Made by a program: the position numbers and the translations under genes. Shown piece after piece: positions 1 through 5,270 of a stretch of 11,591 nucleotides of DNA (its first letter is position 1; every line of letters begins with the position of its first letter). The notes beneath the pieces are model-generated. The model was not told the DNA's origin, ran no database searches, and was given only the letters and a program-made list of their open reading frames with translations. Location of the stretch: contig JACQPP010000114.1 of the NCBI GenBank assembly GCA_016207465.1, forward strand, positions 1 to 11,591, read 5' to 3'. This stretch comes from Methanobacteriota archaeon. GTDB taxonomy: Archaea > Halobacteriota > Syntropharchaeia > JACQPP01.

Positions 1-521
1 CCCTGGGCCCCCACCCCCGGGCACAGCAGGGGGAGGCCGGAGGCGCGGGAGAGGAGCCGGATTCGAGGGGGGCGGGTGGCCGGGGCCACCAGCCCGTGGG
101 CCCCCTCGCGACGGGCCATGCGGGCGATGGCCTCGGCGGCCGGGGCGGTGAACCGCTTGCCCCCCGGGTGGCTCATCTCCGCCACCACATAGACCTCCCC
201 CCGGTGGCGGCGGGCGGCCCCCACGCAGGCCCGGAGGCTGTCGGGGCCGCAGAAGCCGTGGACAATCAGCCCCTGGGCCCCTGCCCGGAAGATGTGCTCG
301 GCGGTGGCCCGGTTGGTGTGGGGGACATCGGCCACCTTCATGTCCGCCAGCACATACCCGTGGCGCCGCAGCCGCCGGAGGACGCCGGTGCCCGCCTCCA
401 GGAGCAGGGGGACCCCCACCTTGAGGCCGTCGCAGAGGCCACGGGTCTCCCGGGCCACCCGGAGGGCCCGGGCCTCCGTCTCCACGTCCAGGGCTACCAC
501 AAGCCCTGTGTTCCGCTTCAA
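1..521 (-). CDS. pyrF: Orotidine 5'-phosphate decarboxylase, partial (C terminus beyond window edge)
   Basis: The enzyme decarboxylates OMP to UMP, the last step of de novo pyrimidine synthesis, in the cytoplasm. The minus-strand translation opens KRNTGLVVALDVETEARAL and continues through DGLKVG to DMKVADVPHTN, the Asp-Lys-Asp catalytic signature of this family. It then runs through VVAEMSHPGG to PGVGAQG, where the window ends; about 173 residues are present, with only the last phosphate-binding loop and tail missing. I chose a TTG start at 521-519 because it overlaps the upstream deoxyhypusine synthase stop (TTGA overlap) and has a G-rich Shine-Dalgarno-like run a few bases upstream. A GTG about six codons later is possible, but would cut into the first beta strand. 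The overlap implies co-transcription and translational coupling. Family assignment is secure; the exact start is not. Confidence 0.92.
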   Translation of the reverse strand, partial: MKRNTGLVVALDVETEARALRVARETRGLCDGLKVGVPLLLEAGTGVLRRLRRHGYVLADMKVADVPHTNRATAEHIFRAGAQGLIVHGFCGPDSLRACVGAARRHRGEVYVVAEMSHPGGKRFTAPAAEAIARMARREGAHGLVAPATRPPRIRLLSRASGLPLLCPGVGAQ

Positions 522-1549
522 CGCCGCCCCCCCTTTTCGGCCATCCCTCTCTTTCCGACTTCGCCGAAAGAGGGGGATTTGCGGCGAAGCCGCAAGGTCC
601 TCTCCTCCAGGGCCGCCGCCAGGAGGGGGAGGGCCAGTGTGACCTCGCTGTGGACCACCACCGTCTGGGCCCCGGGGCGCACCTTGCCCCAGGAGATGGC
701 CTCCACCGGGGGGGCCCCGCTGAGGCCCCCGGTCTCGGGGGTGTCGAGGCTCACCTGGATGACGGTGTCGAACCCCTCCCGGGGGGTCACCATCATGGCC
801 TGGAGGATGAAGTTCTTGGGGACCCCCCCGCCGAGGACCAGGAGCCCCGCCCGCTCCGCCCCGTAGCAGATGTCAATGAGGTCCCGCATGTCCCCGAAGG
901 CGTCCACCTCCAGGGGGGCGCGCTGCTTGTAGAGCCACGCCTGGAGGCCGATGGCCGAGTCGGCGAGGGCGGGGCAGAAGAGGGGGACCCCCATGTCGTG
1001 GGCGGAGCGCAGGATGGAGCGGGGGTCCCGGAGGCTCCCCCCGATGGCGTGGGTGAGCTGCCGCAGGGTGAGGCGCCGGCCATCGAGGCCCGCGAGGAGC
1101 CCCTGGAAGAATTTCTCCAGTCGCTCGAAGTCCCGGTTGTGGAGGTAGACATCGTAGATGCGGTTGATGCCCTGCTCCCGCAGCACCGCGTCGTCCGCCT
1201 CCTCGCTCCCCCGGTAGTGGCGGCCCCCGAGGGCCTCCACCGTGTCGTGGACCAGGGTGGCCCCGTTGGTCACCACCACATCCACCCACCCCCGGCGAAT
1301 CATCCCGGAGATGACGTGGCGCATCCCCGCGGGGACGATGGCGCCGCTCACCGCCAGGAACTTCACCGTGGGCCGCCGCAGCATCCCCTCGTAGAGGTCC
1401 ACCGCCCGCGCCAGCCGCCCCGCCGAAAACCCGCAGCCCCCCATCCCCCGCACCAGGGCATCCACCGTCATCCCCGCCTCCACCTCCAGCTGTCCCACGG
1501 GCGGGAGTCGCCCGGCGCGGCGCCGCTTGCCTTTCGACTGGGGTTTCAT
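518..1549 (-). CDS. dhs: Deoxyhypusine synthase
   Basis: This NAD-dependent enzyme transfers the aminobutyl group of spermidine to a lysine of aIF5A, the first step of hypusine formation. The 343-residue product carries TNGATLVHD (about 94-102), HNRDFERLEKFF (137-148), the active-site region LGGGVPKNF with the expected catalytic Lys near 245, and SGAPPVEAISWGKV (277-290), all typical of the family. The GVPKNF form differs from the human GVVKHH and is seen in archaeal and bacterial relatives, so another aminobutyl acceptor or amine cannot be fully excluded. The ATG at 1549 has GAGCGAGG just upstream and a TATA box about 35 nt away. The last 25 or so residues (RTLRLRRKSPSFGEVGKRG...) are encoded by two hairpin-forming repeats and look like an added tail. 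pyrF follows in overlap. Confidence 0.93.
   Translation of the reverse strand: MKPQSKGKRRRAGRLPPVGQLEVEAGMTVDALVRGMGGCGFSAGRLARAVDLYEGMLRRPTVKFLAVSGAIVPAGMRHVISGMIRRGWVDVVVTNGATLVHDTVEALGGRHYRGSEEADDAVLREQGINRIYDVYLHNRDFERLEKFFQGLLAGLDGRRLTLRQLTHAIGGSLRDPRSILRSAHDMGVPLFCPALADSAIGLQAWLYKQRAPLEVDAFGDMRDLIDICYGAERAGLLVLGGGVPKNFILQAMMVTPREGFDTVIQVSLDTPETGGLSGAPPVEAISWGKVRPGAQTVVVHSEVTLALPLLAAALEERTLRLRRKSPSFGEVGKRGMAEKGGRR
549..595 (-). repeat. Double hairpin embedded in the 3' end of the deoxyhypusine synthase gene
   Basis: Positions 579-595 form a perfect 7-bp inverted repeat (TTGCGGC/GCCGCAA) around a three-base loop. Positions 549-572 form a second inverted repeat (CTCTTTC/GAAAGAG) around a 10-nt centre that can pair further (GGC GAA GTC with one G-U pair). 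On the coding strand the second one contains CGAAGTCGGA, a 10-mer also present in the hairpin inside ksgA at 6042-6073. They encode residues about 319-334, beyond the last conserved block of the enzyme. This suggests a small palindromic element inside a gene end. A role in mRNA 3' structure between the two operon genes is possible but not shown. Confidence 0.7.
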
Positions 1550-1583
1550 GGCCTCGCTCCCACCGGAGAAACGGCATGCGTGG

Positions 1584-1590
1584 ATATAAG
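1584..1590 (-). promoter_or_regulatory. TATA box for the deoxyhypusine synthase-pyrF operon
   Basis: On the minus strand CCTTATATCC is an archaeal-type TATA element in otherwise GC-rich sequence. About 25 nt downstream is near 1560, which would give a leader of roughly 11 nt holding GGGAGCGAGG before the ATG at 1549. Confidence 0.6.
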
Positions 1591-1622
1591 GCCGAGGCCC
1601 ATCGGGCCCTCCCCTGGCCGCG

Positions 1623-1631
1623 AATATTTAT
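1623..1631 (+). promoter_or_regulatory. TATA box for the phosphoribosyltransferase gene
   Basis: The plus strand has AATATTTAT about 30 nt before the ATG at 1658, so the predicted transcription start is within a few bases of the start codon. No Shine-Dalgarno sequence is visible (gatagacgcc precedes ATG), which fits a leaderless mRNA. A second AT-rich stretch, ATATATGG at 1641-1648, lies too close to the ATG to serve unless a later start is used. Confidence 0.5.
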
Positions 1632-1657
1632 GAGGGGCGCATATATGGATAGACGCC

Positions 1658-2305
1658 ATGGTGAAGAAGGAATACGTGCTGGTCACCTGGGACCACGTCT
1701 ACCGTCTCGCCCTCGGAGTCGCCCGCCAGGTGAAGAAATCCGACTACCGCCCCGACGCGGTCATCGGCATCGCCCGCGGGGGATGGTTCCACGCCCGCGT
1801 CCTCTGCGACGTCCTCCTCCTGAAGAACCTCTACAACCTCAAGGTGGAGCACTGGGGGCTCACCGCCAGCATCACCGGGGAGGCCAAGGTGGTCCACCCC
1901 CTCGACGCCAGCCTCACGGGCATGCGGGTGCTGGTGGTGGACGACATCGCCGACACCGGGGAGAGTCTCCGCCTCGCCCAGCGCCACGCCCGCGAGCGGG
2001 GGGCCCAGGAGGTCCGCACCGCCACCCTCCAGTACATCACCACCTCCACCCACCGCCCCGACTACTTCGAGGAGACCCTGGAGCAGTGGAAGTGGGTCAT
2101 CTTCCCCTGGAACTTCCACGAGGACATGAGCAACGTCATCGCCAAGCTGCTGGCGGAGAAGGGACCGCAGACCCGCGAGGACCTGGAGCGCCACCTCCGC
2201 GCCGACATCGGGCTCAACCTGGGCCACCGCTTCGACGAGGTCATGGAGAACATGGAATACCACCGCAAGGCGCGGCGGCAAGGCGAAAGGTGGGCCGCCG
2301 CATAA
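1658..2305 (+). CDS. Purine-type phosphoribosyltransferase (COG2236/Hpt1-like)
   Basis: Type I phosphoribosyltransferases join a nucleobase to PRPP, and this archaeal group is usually annotated as a purine (hypoxanthine, guanine or xanthine) enzyme. The 215-residue product has the PRPP-binding loop VLVVDDIADTGES at 91-103, a conserved IGIARGGWFHARVL segment at 36-49 that would hold the pyrophosphate loop, and WVIFPWNF at 146-153, typical of the base-binding hood in this subgroup. After about residue 155 there is a charged helical tail that is not needed for the fold. Its divergent neighbour makes deoxyhypusine and its downstream neighbour releases adenine from MTA, so a purine-salvage role is natural, but the base specificity is inferred. 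The stop codon lies inside a strong hairpin at 2302-2332. Confidence 0.88.
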   Translation: MVKKEYVLVTWDHVYRLALGVARQVKKSDYRPDAVIGIARGGWFHARVLCDVLLLKNLYNLKVEHWGLTASITGEAKVVHPLDASLTGMRVLVVDDIADTGESLRLAQRHARERGAQEVRTATLQYITTSTHRPDYFEETLEQWKWVIFPWNFHEDMSNVIAKLLAEKGPQTREDLERHLRADIGLNLGHRFDEVMENMEYHRKARRQGERWAAA

Positions 2306-2332
2306 AAATTTGCGCTTCGCGCAAATTTTTAT
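2302..2332 (+). terminator. Hairpin at the end of the phosphoribosyltransferase gene
   Basis: This is a perfect 14-bp inverted repeat (ATAAAAATTTGCGC and its complement) with a TTC loop. It contains the TAA stop codon, and the 3' arm ends in a T-run (2326-2330). The T-run and position at a gene end suit an intrinsic-type terminator or a processing/stability hairpin. The CTTCG centre matches other small palindromes in the window. Confidence 0.6.
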
Positions 2333-2338
2333 AAAAAC

Positions 2339-2354
2339 GGGCTCTACCGAGCCC
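2339..2354. repeat. Short inverted repeat in the gap before the MTAP gene
   Basis: GGGCTC and GAGCCC flank a TACC loop, giving a 6-bp hairpin between the terminator hairpin and the MTAP promoter motif. It is short enough to be chance in GC-rich DNA, but it is the second of three consecutive inverted repeats in this gap. Confidence 0.4.
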
Positions 2355-2363
2355 CACCACCCA

Positions 2364-2376
2364 GAACAACCTTTAT
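2364..2376 (+). promoter_or_regulatory. Promoter-like motif GAACAACCTTTAT upstream of MTAP
   Basis: The motif lies 38 nt before the MTAP start codon and its CTTTAT part is a plausible TATA element preceded by a BRE-like stretch. The same 13-mer occurs on the minus strand at 5258-5270 before the CitG-like gene, and with one change (GAACAACCTTAAT) at 7491-7503 before hisH. Recurrence at a similar place before three genes supports a shared promoter type. Confidence 0.65.
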
Positions 2377-2414
2377 CTTTTTTCCTCCCGAGCGTAGCGA
2401 GGGAGGAAAAAAGA
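2376..2414 (+). repeat. 39-nt palindrome between the MTAP promoter motif and start codon
   Basis: Arms of 14 bp (TCTTTTTTCCTCCC and its complement) flank the 11-nt loop GAGCGTAGCGA. The loop can extend the stem through tandem G-A pairs and GC/GC around GTA. The palindrome starts on the last T of the promoter motif and ends directly before the ATG, so its right arm carries the Shine-Dalgarno sequence GGGAGG. A start about 25 nt after the TATA box would fall in the loop, so the mRNA might contain only the right arm. It may therefore act as DNA (an operator) rather than RNA. Confidence 0.75.
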
Positions 2415-3266
2415 ATGGCAGTGAAGGTGGGCATCATCGGGGGCTCCGGCCTCTACGACCCGGGCTTCCTGGAGGGCCCCCGGGCCGCCAAGGTGAACAC
2501 CCCCTGGGGGTTCCCCTCCGACAAAATCACCGTGGGCCGCCTGGGAGACCGCGAGGTGGCCTTCCTCCCCCGCCACGGGGCGGGCCACAAGATACCCCCC
2601 CACAGGTTGAACAGCCGGGCCAACATCTACGCCCTCAAGCGGCTGGGGGCCACCCACGTCATCTCGGCCTCCGCCGTGGGCAGCCTCCAGGAGGACCTCC
2701 GCCCCCTGGATGTGGTCATCCCCGACCAGCTCTACGACCGCACCCGGGGGAGGGACTCCACCTTCTTCGACGAGATGACCGCCCACGTGAAGTTCTCCGC
2801 CCCCTTCTGCCCCCATCTCTCCGGCATCCTGGCGGGGGTGGCCCGGGAGAAGGGATACCGCCACCACCCCCGGGGGACCTACGTGTGCATCCAGGGACCC
2901 CAGTTCTCCACCCGCGCCGAGTCCCAGGAGTATCGCCGCGCCGGGTTCGACGTCATCGGCATGACCGCCCTCCCCGAGGCCCGCCTCGCCCGCGAGGCCG
3001 AGCTGTGCTACGCCACCCTGGCCACCGTCACCGACTACGACGTGTGGAAGGAGGAGGAGGTGGACGTGGCCCGAATCCTCGACAACCTGAAGAAGAACGT
3101 GGCCGCCGTCCGGGACATCCTGGCCAACGCCATCCCCCGCATCCCCGAGGCCCGCGACTGCGAGTGTGCCCGGGCCCTGGAGGGGGCCATCGTCACCGAC
3201 CCCAAGCGCATCGGCCCCGGCCTCCGCAAAGACCTCGACCTCCTCATCGGCAAATACCTGAAATAG
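2415..3266 (+). CDS. mtnP: S-methyl-5'-thioadenosine phosphorylase
   Basis: The enzyme cleaves methylthioadenosine (MTA), a by-product of polyamine synthesis, to adenine and methylthioribose 1-phosphate. The 283-residue protein shows GIIGGSGLYD (6-15), RHGAGHKIPPH (53-63), a phosphate and sugar region SAVGSLQEDLRPLDVVIPDQLYDRT (86-110), and the base-recognition segment TDYDVW (206-211). The two Asp residues (207, 209) indicate a 6-amino purine, so adenine rather than hypoxanthine. Cys249 and Cys251 form a CxC motif near the C terminus, as in thermostable archaeal relatives with disulfides; Cys132 and Cys198 could form another bond. The ATG at 2415 follows GGGAGG; a longer upstream reading (from 2310) would run through the promoter and palindrome and is rejected. 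The unknown gene at 3277 follows after 10 nt. Confidence 0.95.
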   Translation: MAVKVGIIGGSGLYDPGFLEGPRAAKVNTPWGFPSDKITVGRLGDREVAFLPRHGAGHKIPPHRLNSRANIYALKRLGATHVISASAVGSLQEDLRPLDVVIPDQLYDRTRGRDSTFFDEMTAHVKFSAPFCPHLSGILAGVAREKGYRHHPRGTYVCIQGPQFSTRAESQEYRRAGFDVIGMTALPEARLAREAELCYATLATVTDYDVWKEEEVDVARILDNLKKNVAAVRDILANAIPRIPEARDCECARALEGAIVTDPKRIGPGLRKDLDLLIGKYLK

Positions 3267-3276
3267 AGACCCCGCC

Positions 3277-3774
3277 ATGTCCTCCGAGCCCCCCCTCGAC
3301 CTCCGCCTCGAGGAGGCGGTCCTCGACGGCGAGGCCTTCGCCGTCACCCTCGGCCGGGGCCGCGTCCACCTCTGGCTGGGACGCAAGACCCCCCCCGGCG
3401 CCCTCGAGGCCATCCTCCAGGGGGTCGCCGCCCTCGACCCCCGCGCCGAGACCGAAATCGCCGTCGAGTGCCCGGTGGCCGACCTCCCCCGCTACGAGGC
3501 CCAGGGGCTCGAACTGGTGAGCTACGCCACCCACCCCGGGAAAGTGAAGGCCCGCTTCCAGGTCCCCTTCCACCGCCCCGAGGCCGTGGCCTGCCTCGGC
3601 GCACACCTCGCCCACCGCCTCGACAATGGCCCCCTGGAGCACCTCATCCTCTGGGAGGGAACCGAGGCCCGCGTCCAGGAGTTCCTCCGCCACCTCCAGA
3701 GGGTCCCCGGGTGGAGCCTCCGCCGGAAGAAGCGCAAGAAGGACTATCCCCCCAAGCGCAGAACTACGGGATGA
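3277..3774 (+). CDS. Hypothetical protein, 165 aa, downstream of MTAP
   Basis: I do not recognise a family. The protein appears soluble and alternates beta-like and helical stretches: LDLRLEEAVLDGEAFAVTLG (7-26), then HLWLGRKTPPGALEAILQGV (31-50). It ends in a very basic tail (RRKKRKKDYPPKRR, about 149-162) that could bind nucleic acid or the ribosome. There is no signal peptide and no membrane segment. Third-position G/C bias and codon use match the neighbours, so it is very likely a real gene. The ATG lies 10 nt after the MTAP stop, suggesting co-transcription, and no independent promoter is visible. Its last 11 nt overlap the convergent DUF447 gene. A function tied to MTA or purine metabolism would be a guess from position only. 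Confidence 0.75.
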   Translation: MSSEPPLDLRLEEAVLDGEAFAVTLGRGRVHLWLGRKTPPGALEAILQGVAALDPRAETEIAVECPVADLPRYEAQGLELVSYATHPGKVKARFQVPFHRPEAVACLGAHLAHRLDNGPLEHLILWEGTEARVQEFLRHLQRVPGWSLRRKKRKKDYPPKRRTTG

Positions 3775-4339
3775 AAAGCTCCAGCCGCCGGAACGCCGCC
3801 TTCTCCCCCGGGCCCCCGCACCTCTCCACCACCCGGCGGCTCCTCTCAATGGTCTCCCGCTTCTCCCGGTCGTGGAAAATCACGTATCGGGTGGCCGCAA
3901 TGGCGGCCTCCAGCACCGCCGCGCGCCCCCGGTTGGGGGCCTCCACACCGGGCCGCCGCACCCCCCCGCGGAGGGGCTCCAGGGCCGCGCGCACCTTCAC
4001 CGAATCCCCCCGCCCCGGCCTCGCATGGCAGAGAAGCCAACTGCGGGCCTCCCGCAACACCGGCTCCCCCCCGATGCGGACGAACTCCCCCGGGGCCAAA
4101 TCCGAAAAAGCGGCGCGCACGAAGAGCAGGGGGTCCGAGACCACGTTGACCACCAGCCGCCCCCGGGCCACCACATTGGGGAAGGTCCGGGAATCCCGGT
4201 AGAGATAGACCCAGAGCCCCTCGCCGCGGCGGTGGATGCCCATGGGACCCGCATTGGGCCTCCCTCGGGGGGAGAGGGTGGTCACCAGGGTCTCCGAGAT
4301 GCCGCGTCCCAATCCCAGGCGGTCCAAGCTGATGACCAT
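3764..4339 (-). CDS. DUF447 family protein (predicted flavin-binding split barrel)
   Basis: The 191-residue product begins RLGLGRGISETLVTTLSPRGRPNAGPMGI, matching the start of DUF447 (COG2457) proteins, and continues with RDSRTFPNVVARGRLVVNVVSDPLLFVRAAFSDL, a stretch like the FMN-binding split-barrel fold. It ends with a helical region containing RGRAAVLEAAIAATRY (about 139-154). The biochemical function is not established as far as I know. The gene sits 30 nt downstream of a CitG-like gene on the same strand; this pairing recurs in archaea, and I recall both families in tetrahydromethanopterin gene clusters of methylotrophic bacteria, so a pterin-related role is plausible but unproven. The ATG at 4339 lacks a clear ribosome site. 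The 3' end overlaps the convergent gene by 11 nt. Confidence 0.85.
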   Translation of the reverse strand: MVISLDRLGLGRGISETLVTTLSPRGRPNAGPMGIHRRGEGLWVYLYRDSRTFPNVVARGRLVVNVVSDPLLFVRAAFSDLAPGEFVRIGGEPVLREARSWLLCHARPGRGDSVKVRAALEPLRGGVRRPGVEAPNRGRAAVLEAAIAATRYVIFHDREKRETIERSRRVVERCGGPGEKAAFRRLELFIP

Positions 4340-4369
4340 GGAGGAAGAATGGTCGGGGGAATAGAAATG

Positions 4370-5221
4370 CTATGGCCGATACCCCCGGAGCAGGGCCGCG
4401 AACAGCCCCCCCGCGAGCAGGTCGGCGGTGGTCCCCGGGTTCATCCCCGCCGCGAGGAGCCTCCGGTCCCAGCGGTGGAGTTCCTCCAGGGGGGCGTCCA
4501 GGCGCCGCCGGGCCTCCCCCTGGAGCCTCTCGGCCCACGCCCGGCCCCTCTTGATGGCCACCAGGGTGTCCGGGGCCTCCGCCATGAGTTCCATGTAGAC
4601 CCTCACCGCCGCCTCGCGGGGCCCCCAGCGCTCCATCAGGGGCGCCAGGCGGCGGGCCGCCCGGAAGGTGGCCGGAAATCCATGGAGCCACTCCCCGGCG
4701 ATTCGGTCCCCCCCCGGCACCGAGAGCCGCAGGATGTCCCGCAGGGTGAGCCCCCGCCGCCGGACCTCGCGGATGGAATGGGGGTCATAGACATCGAGGT
4801 CCTCCACCGGCCTCAGCCGCACATGGACCTTCTCGAAGCACCGGTAGAACTCCACCGCGTCCTCCACCGTGGTCGTGGCCGCCACCCGCCGGGCCCGGGC
4901 CTGCACCTCCCCGGGGGAGCGGGCCGCCCCCGCCGCCACCGCCAGGGGGGTGAGGAGGAGGAGGGTGCCGAAGTGGGTGTTGCCCCCCTGCTGCCAGGCG
5001 CGGCTCGCCTCCACCCCCCGCCGCAGCCACCGCCCCACATGGCCCCGGGAGGCCGCCGCGGCCCGGAACACCGGATAGACCCCCACCGCCGACGCGAGGA
5101 AATGCTCGTAGCGGGTCCCCGCATAGTCGTGCTCCCGGTCCACATTCCCCGGCTTCGGGTCCCCCGAGACCTCCAGGAGCATCGCCAGGCTGGCGCACCC
5201 CGCCACCGTGTCCGCGTCCAT
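4370..5221 (-). CDS. CitG-like (triphosphoribosyl-dephospho-CoA synthase family) protein
   Basis: Bacterial CitG makes the prosthetic group of citrate lyase from dephospho-CoA and ATP; archaeal members (COG1767) have no citrate lyase to serve and their substrate is unknown or pterin-linked. The 283-residue product shows the family signatures EVSGDPKPGNVDR (17-29), GGNTHFGTLLLLTPLAVAAG (79-98) and a C-terminal MNPGTTADLLAGGLFAALL. Length is normal for the archaeal form. The ATG at 5221 is preceded by GGGGAG with 7 nt spacing. A GAACAACCTTTAT promoter motif lies at 5258-5270, so this gene and DUF447 may have their own promoter in addition to read-through from ksgA. Family is clear; role is inferred. 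Confidence 0.88.
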   Translation of the reverse strand: MDADTVAGCASLAMLLEVSGDPKPGNVDREHDYAGTRYEHFLASAVGVYPVFRAAAASRGHVGRWLRRGVEASRAWQQGGNTHFGTLLLLTPLAVAAGAARSPGEVQARARRVAATTTVEDAVEFYRCFEKVHVRLRPVEDLDVYDPHSIREVRRRGLTLRDILRLSVPGGDRIAGEWLHGFPATFRAARRLAPLMERWGPREAAVRVYMELMAEAPDTLVAIKRGRAWAERLQGEARRRLDAPLEELHRWDRRLLAAGMNPGTTADLLAGGLFAALLRGYRP

Positions 5222-5257
5222 CAGGTTCTCCCCTGGCCTCGCTCAGAGAGGGGACAC

Positions 5258-5270
5258 ATAAAGGTTGTTC
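5258..5270 (-). promoter_or_regulatory. Promoter-like motif GAACAACCTTTAT before the CitG-like gene
   Basis: The 13-mer is identical to the one before MTAP and ends 36 nt before the CitG-like start codon, nearly the same spacing as at MTAP (38 nt). It overlaps the TGA stop codon of ksgA. There is no 39-nt palindrome after it, which makes it a useful contrast with the other two copies. Expected transcript start is near 5234. Confidence 0.6.

Noticed and set aside
96..1633. Long plus-strand open frames opposite pyrF and deoxyhypusine synthase
   Set aside because: They are Pro/Gly/His-rich shadows typical of very GC-rich DNA, while the minus strand encodes proteins with full family motifs.
2376..2414. 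Riboswitch or RNA thermosensor controlling MTAP by hiding the ribosome site
   Set aside because: Attractive because GGGAGG is in the right arm, but the TATA spacing places the transcript start in the loop, so the left arm is probably not in the mRNA. No known riboswitch core is visible.
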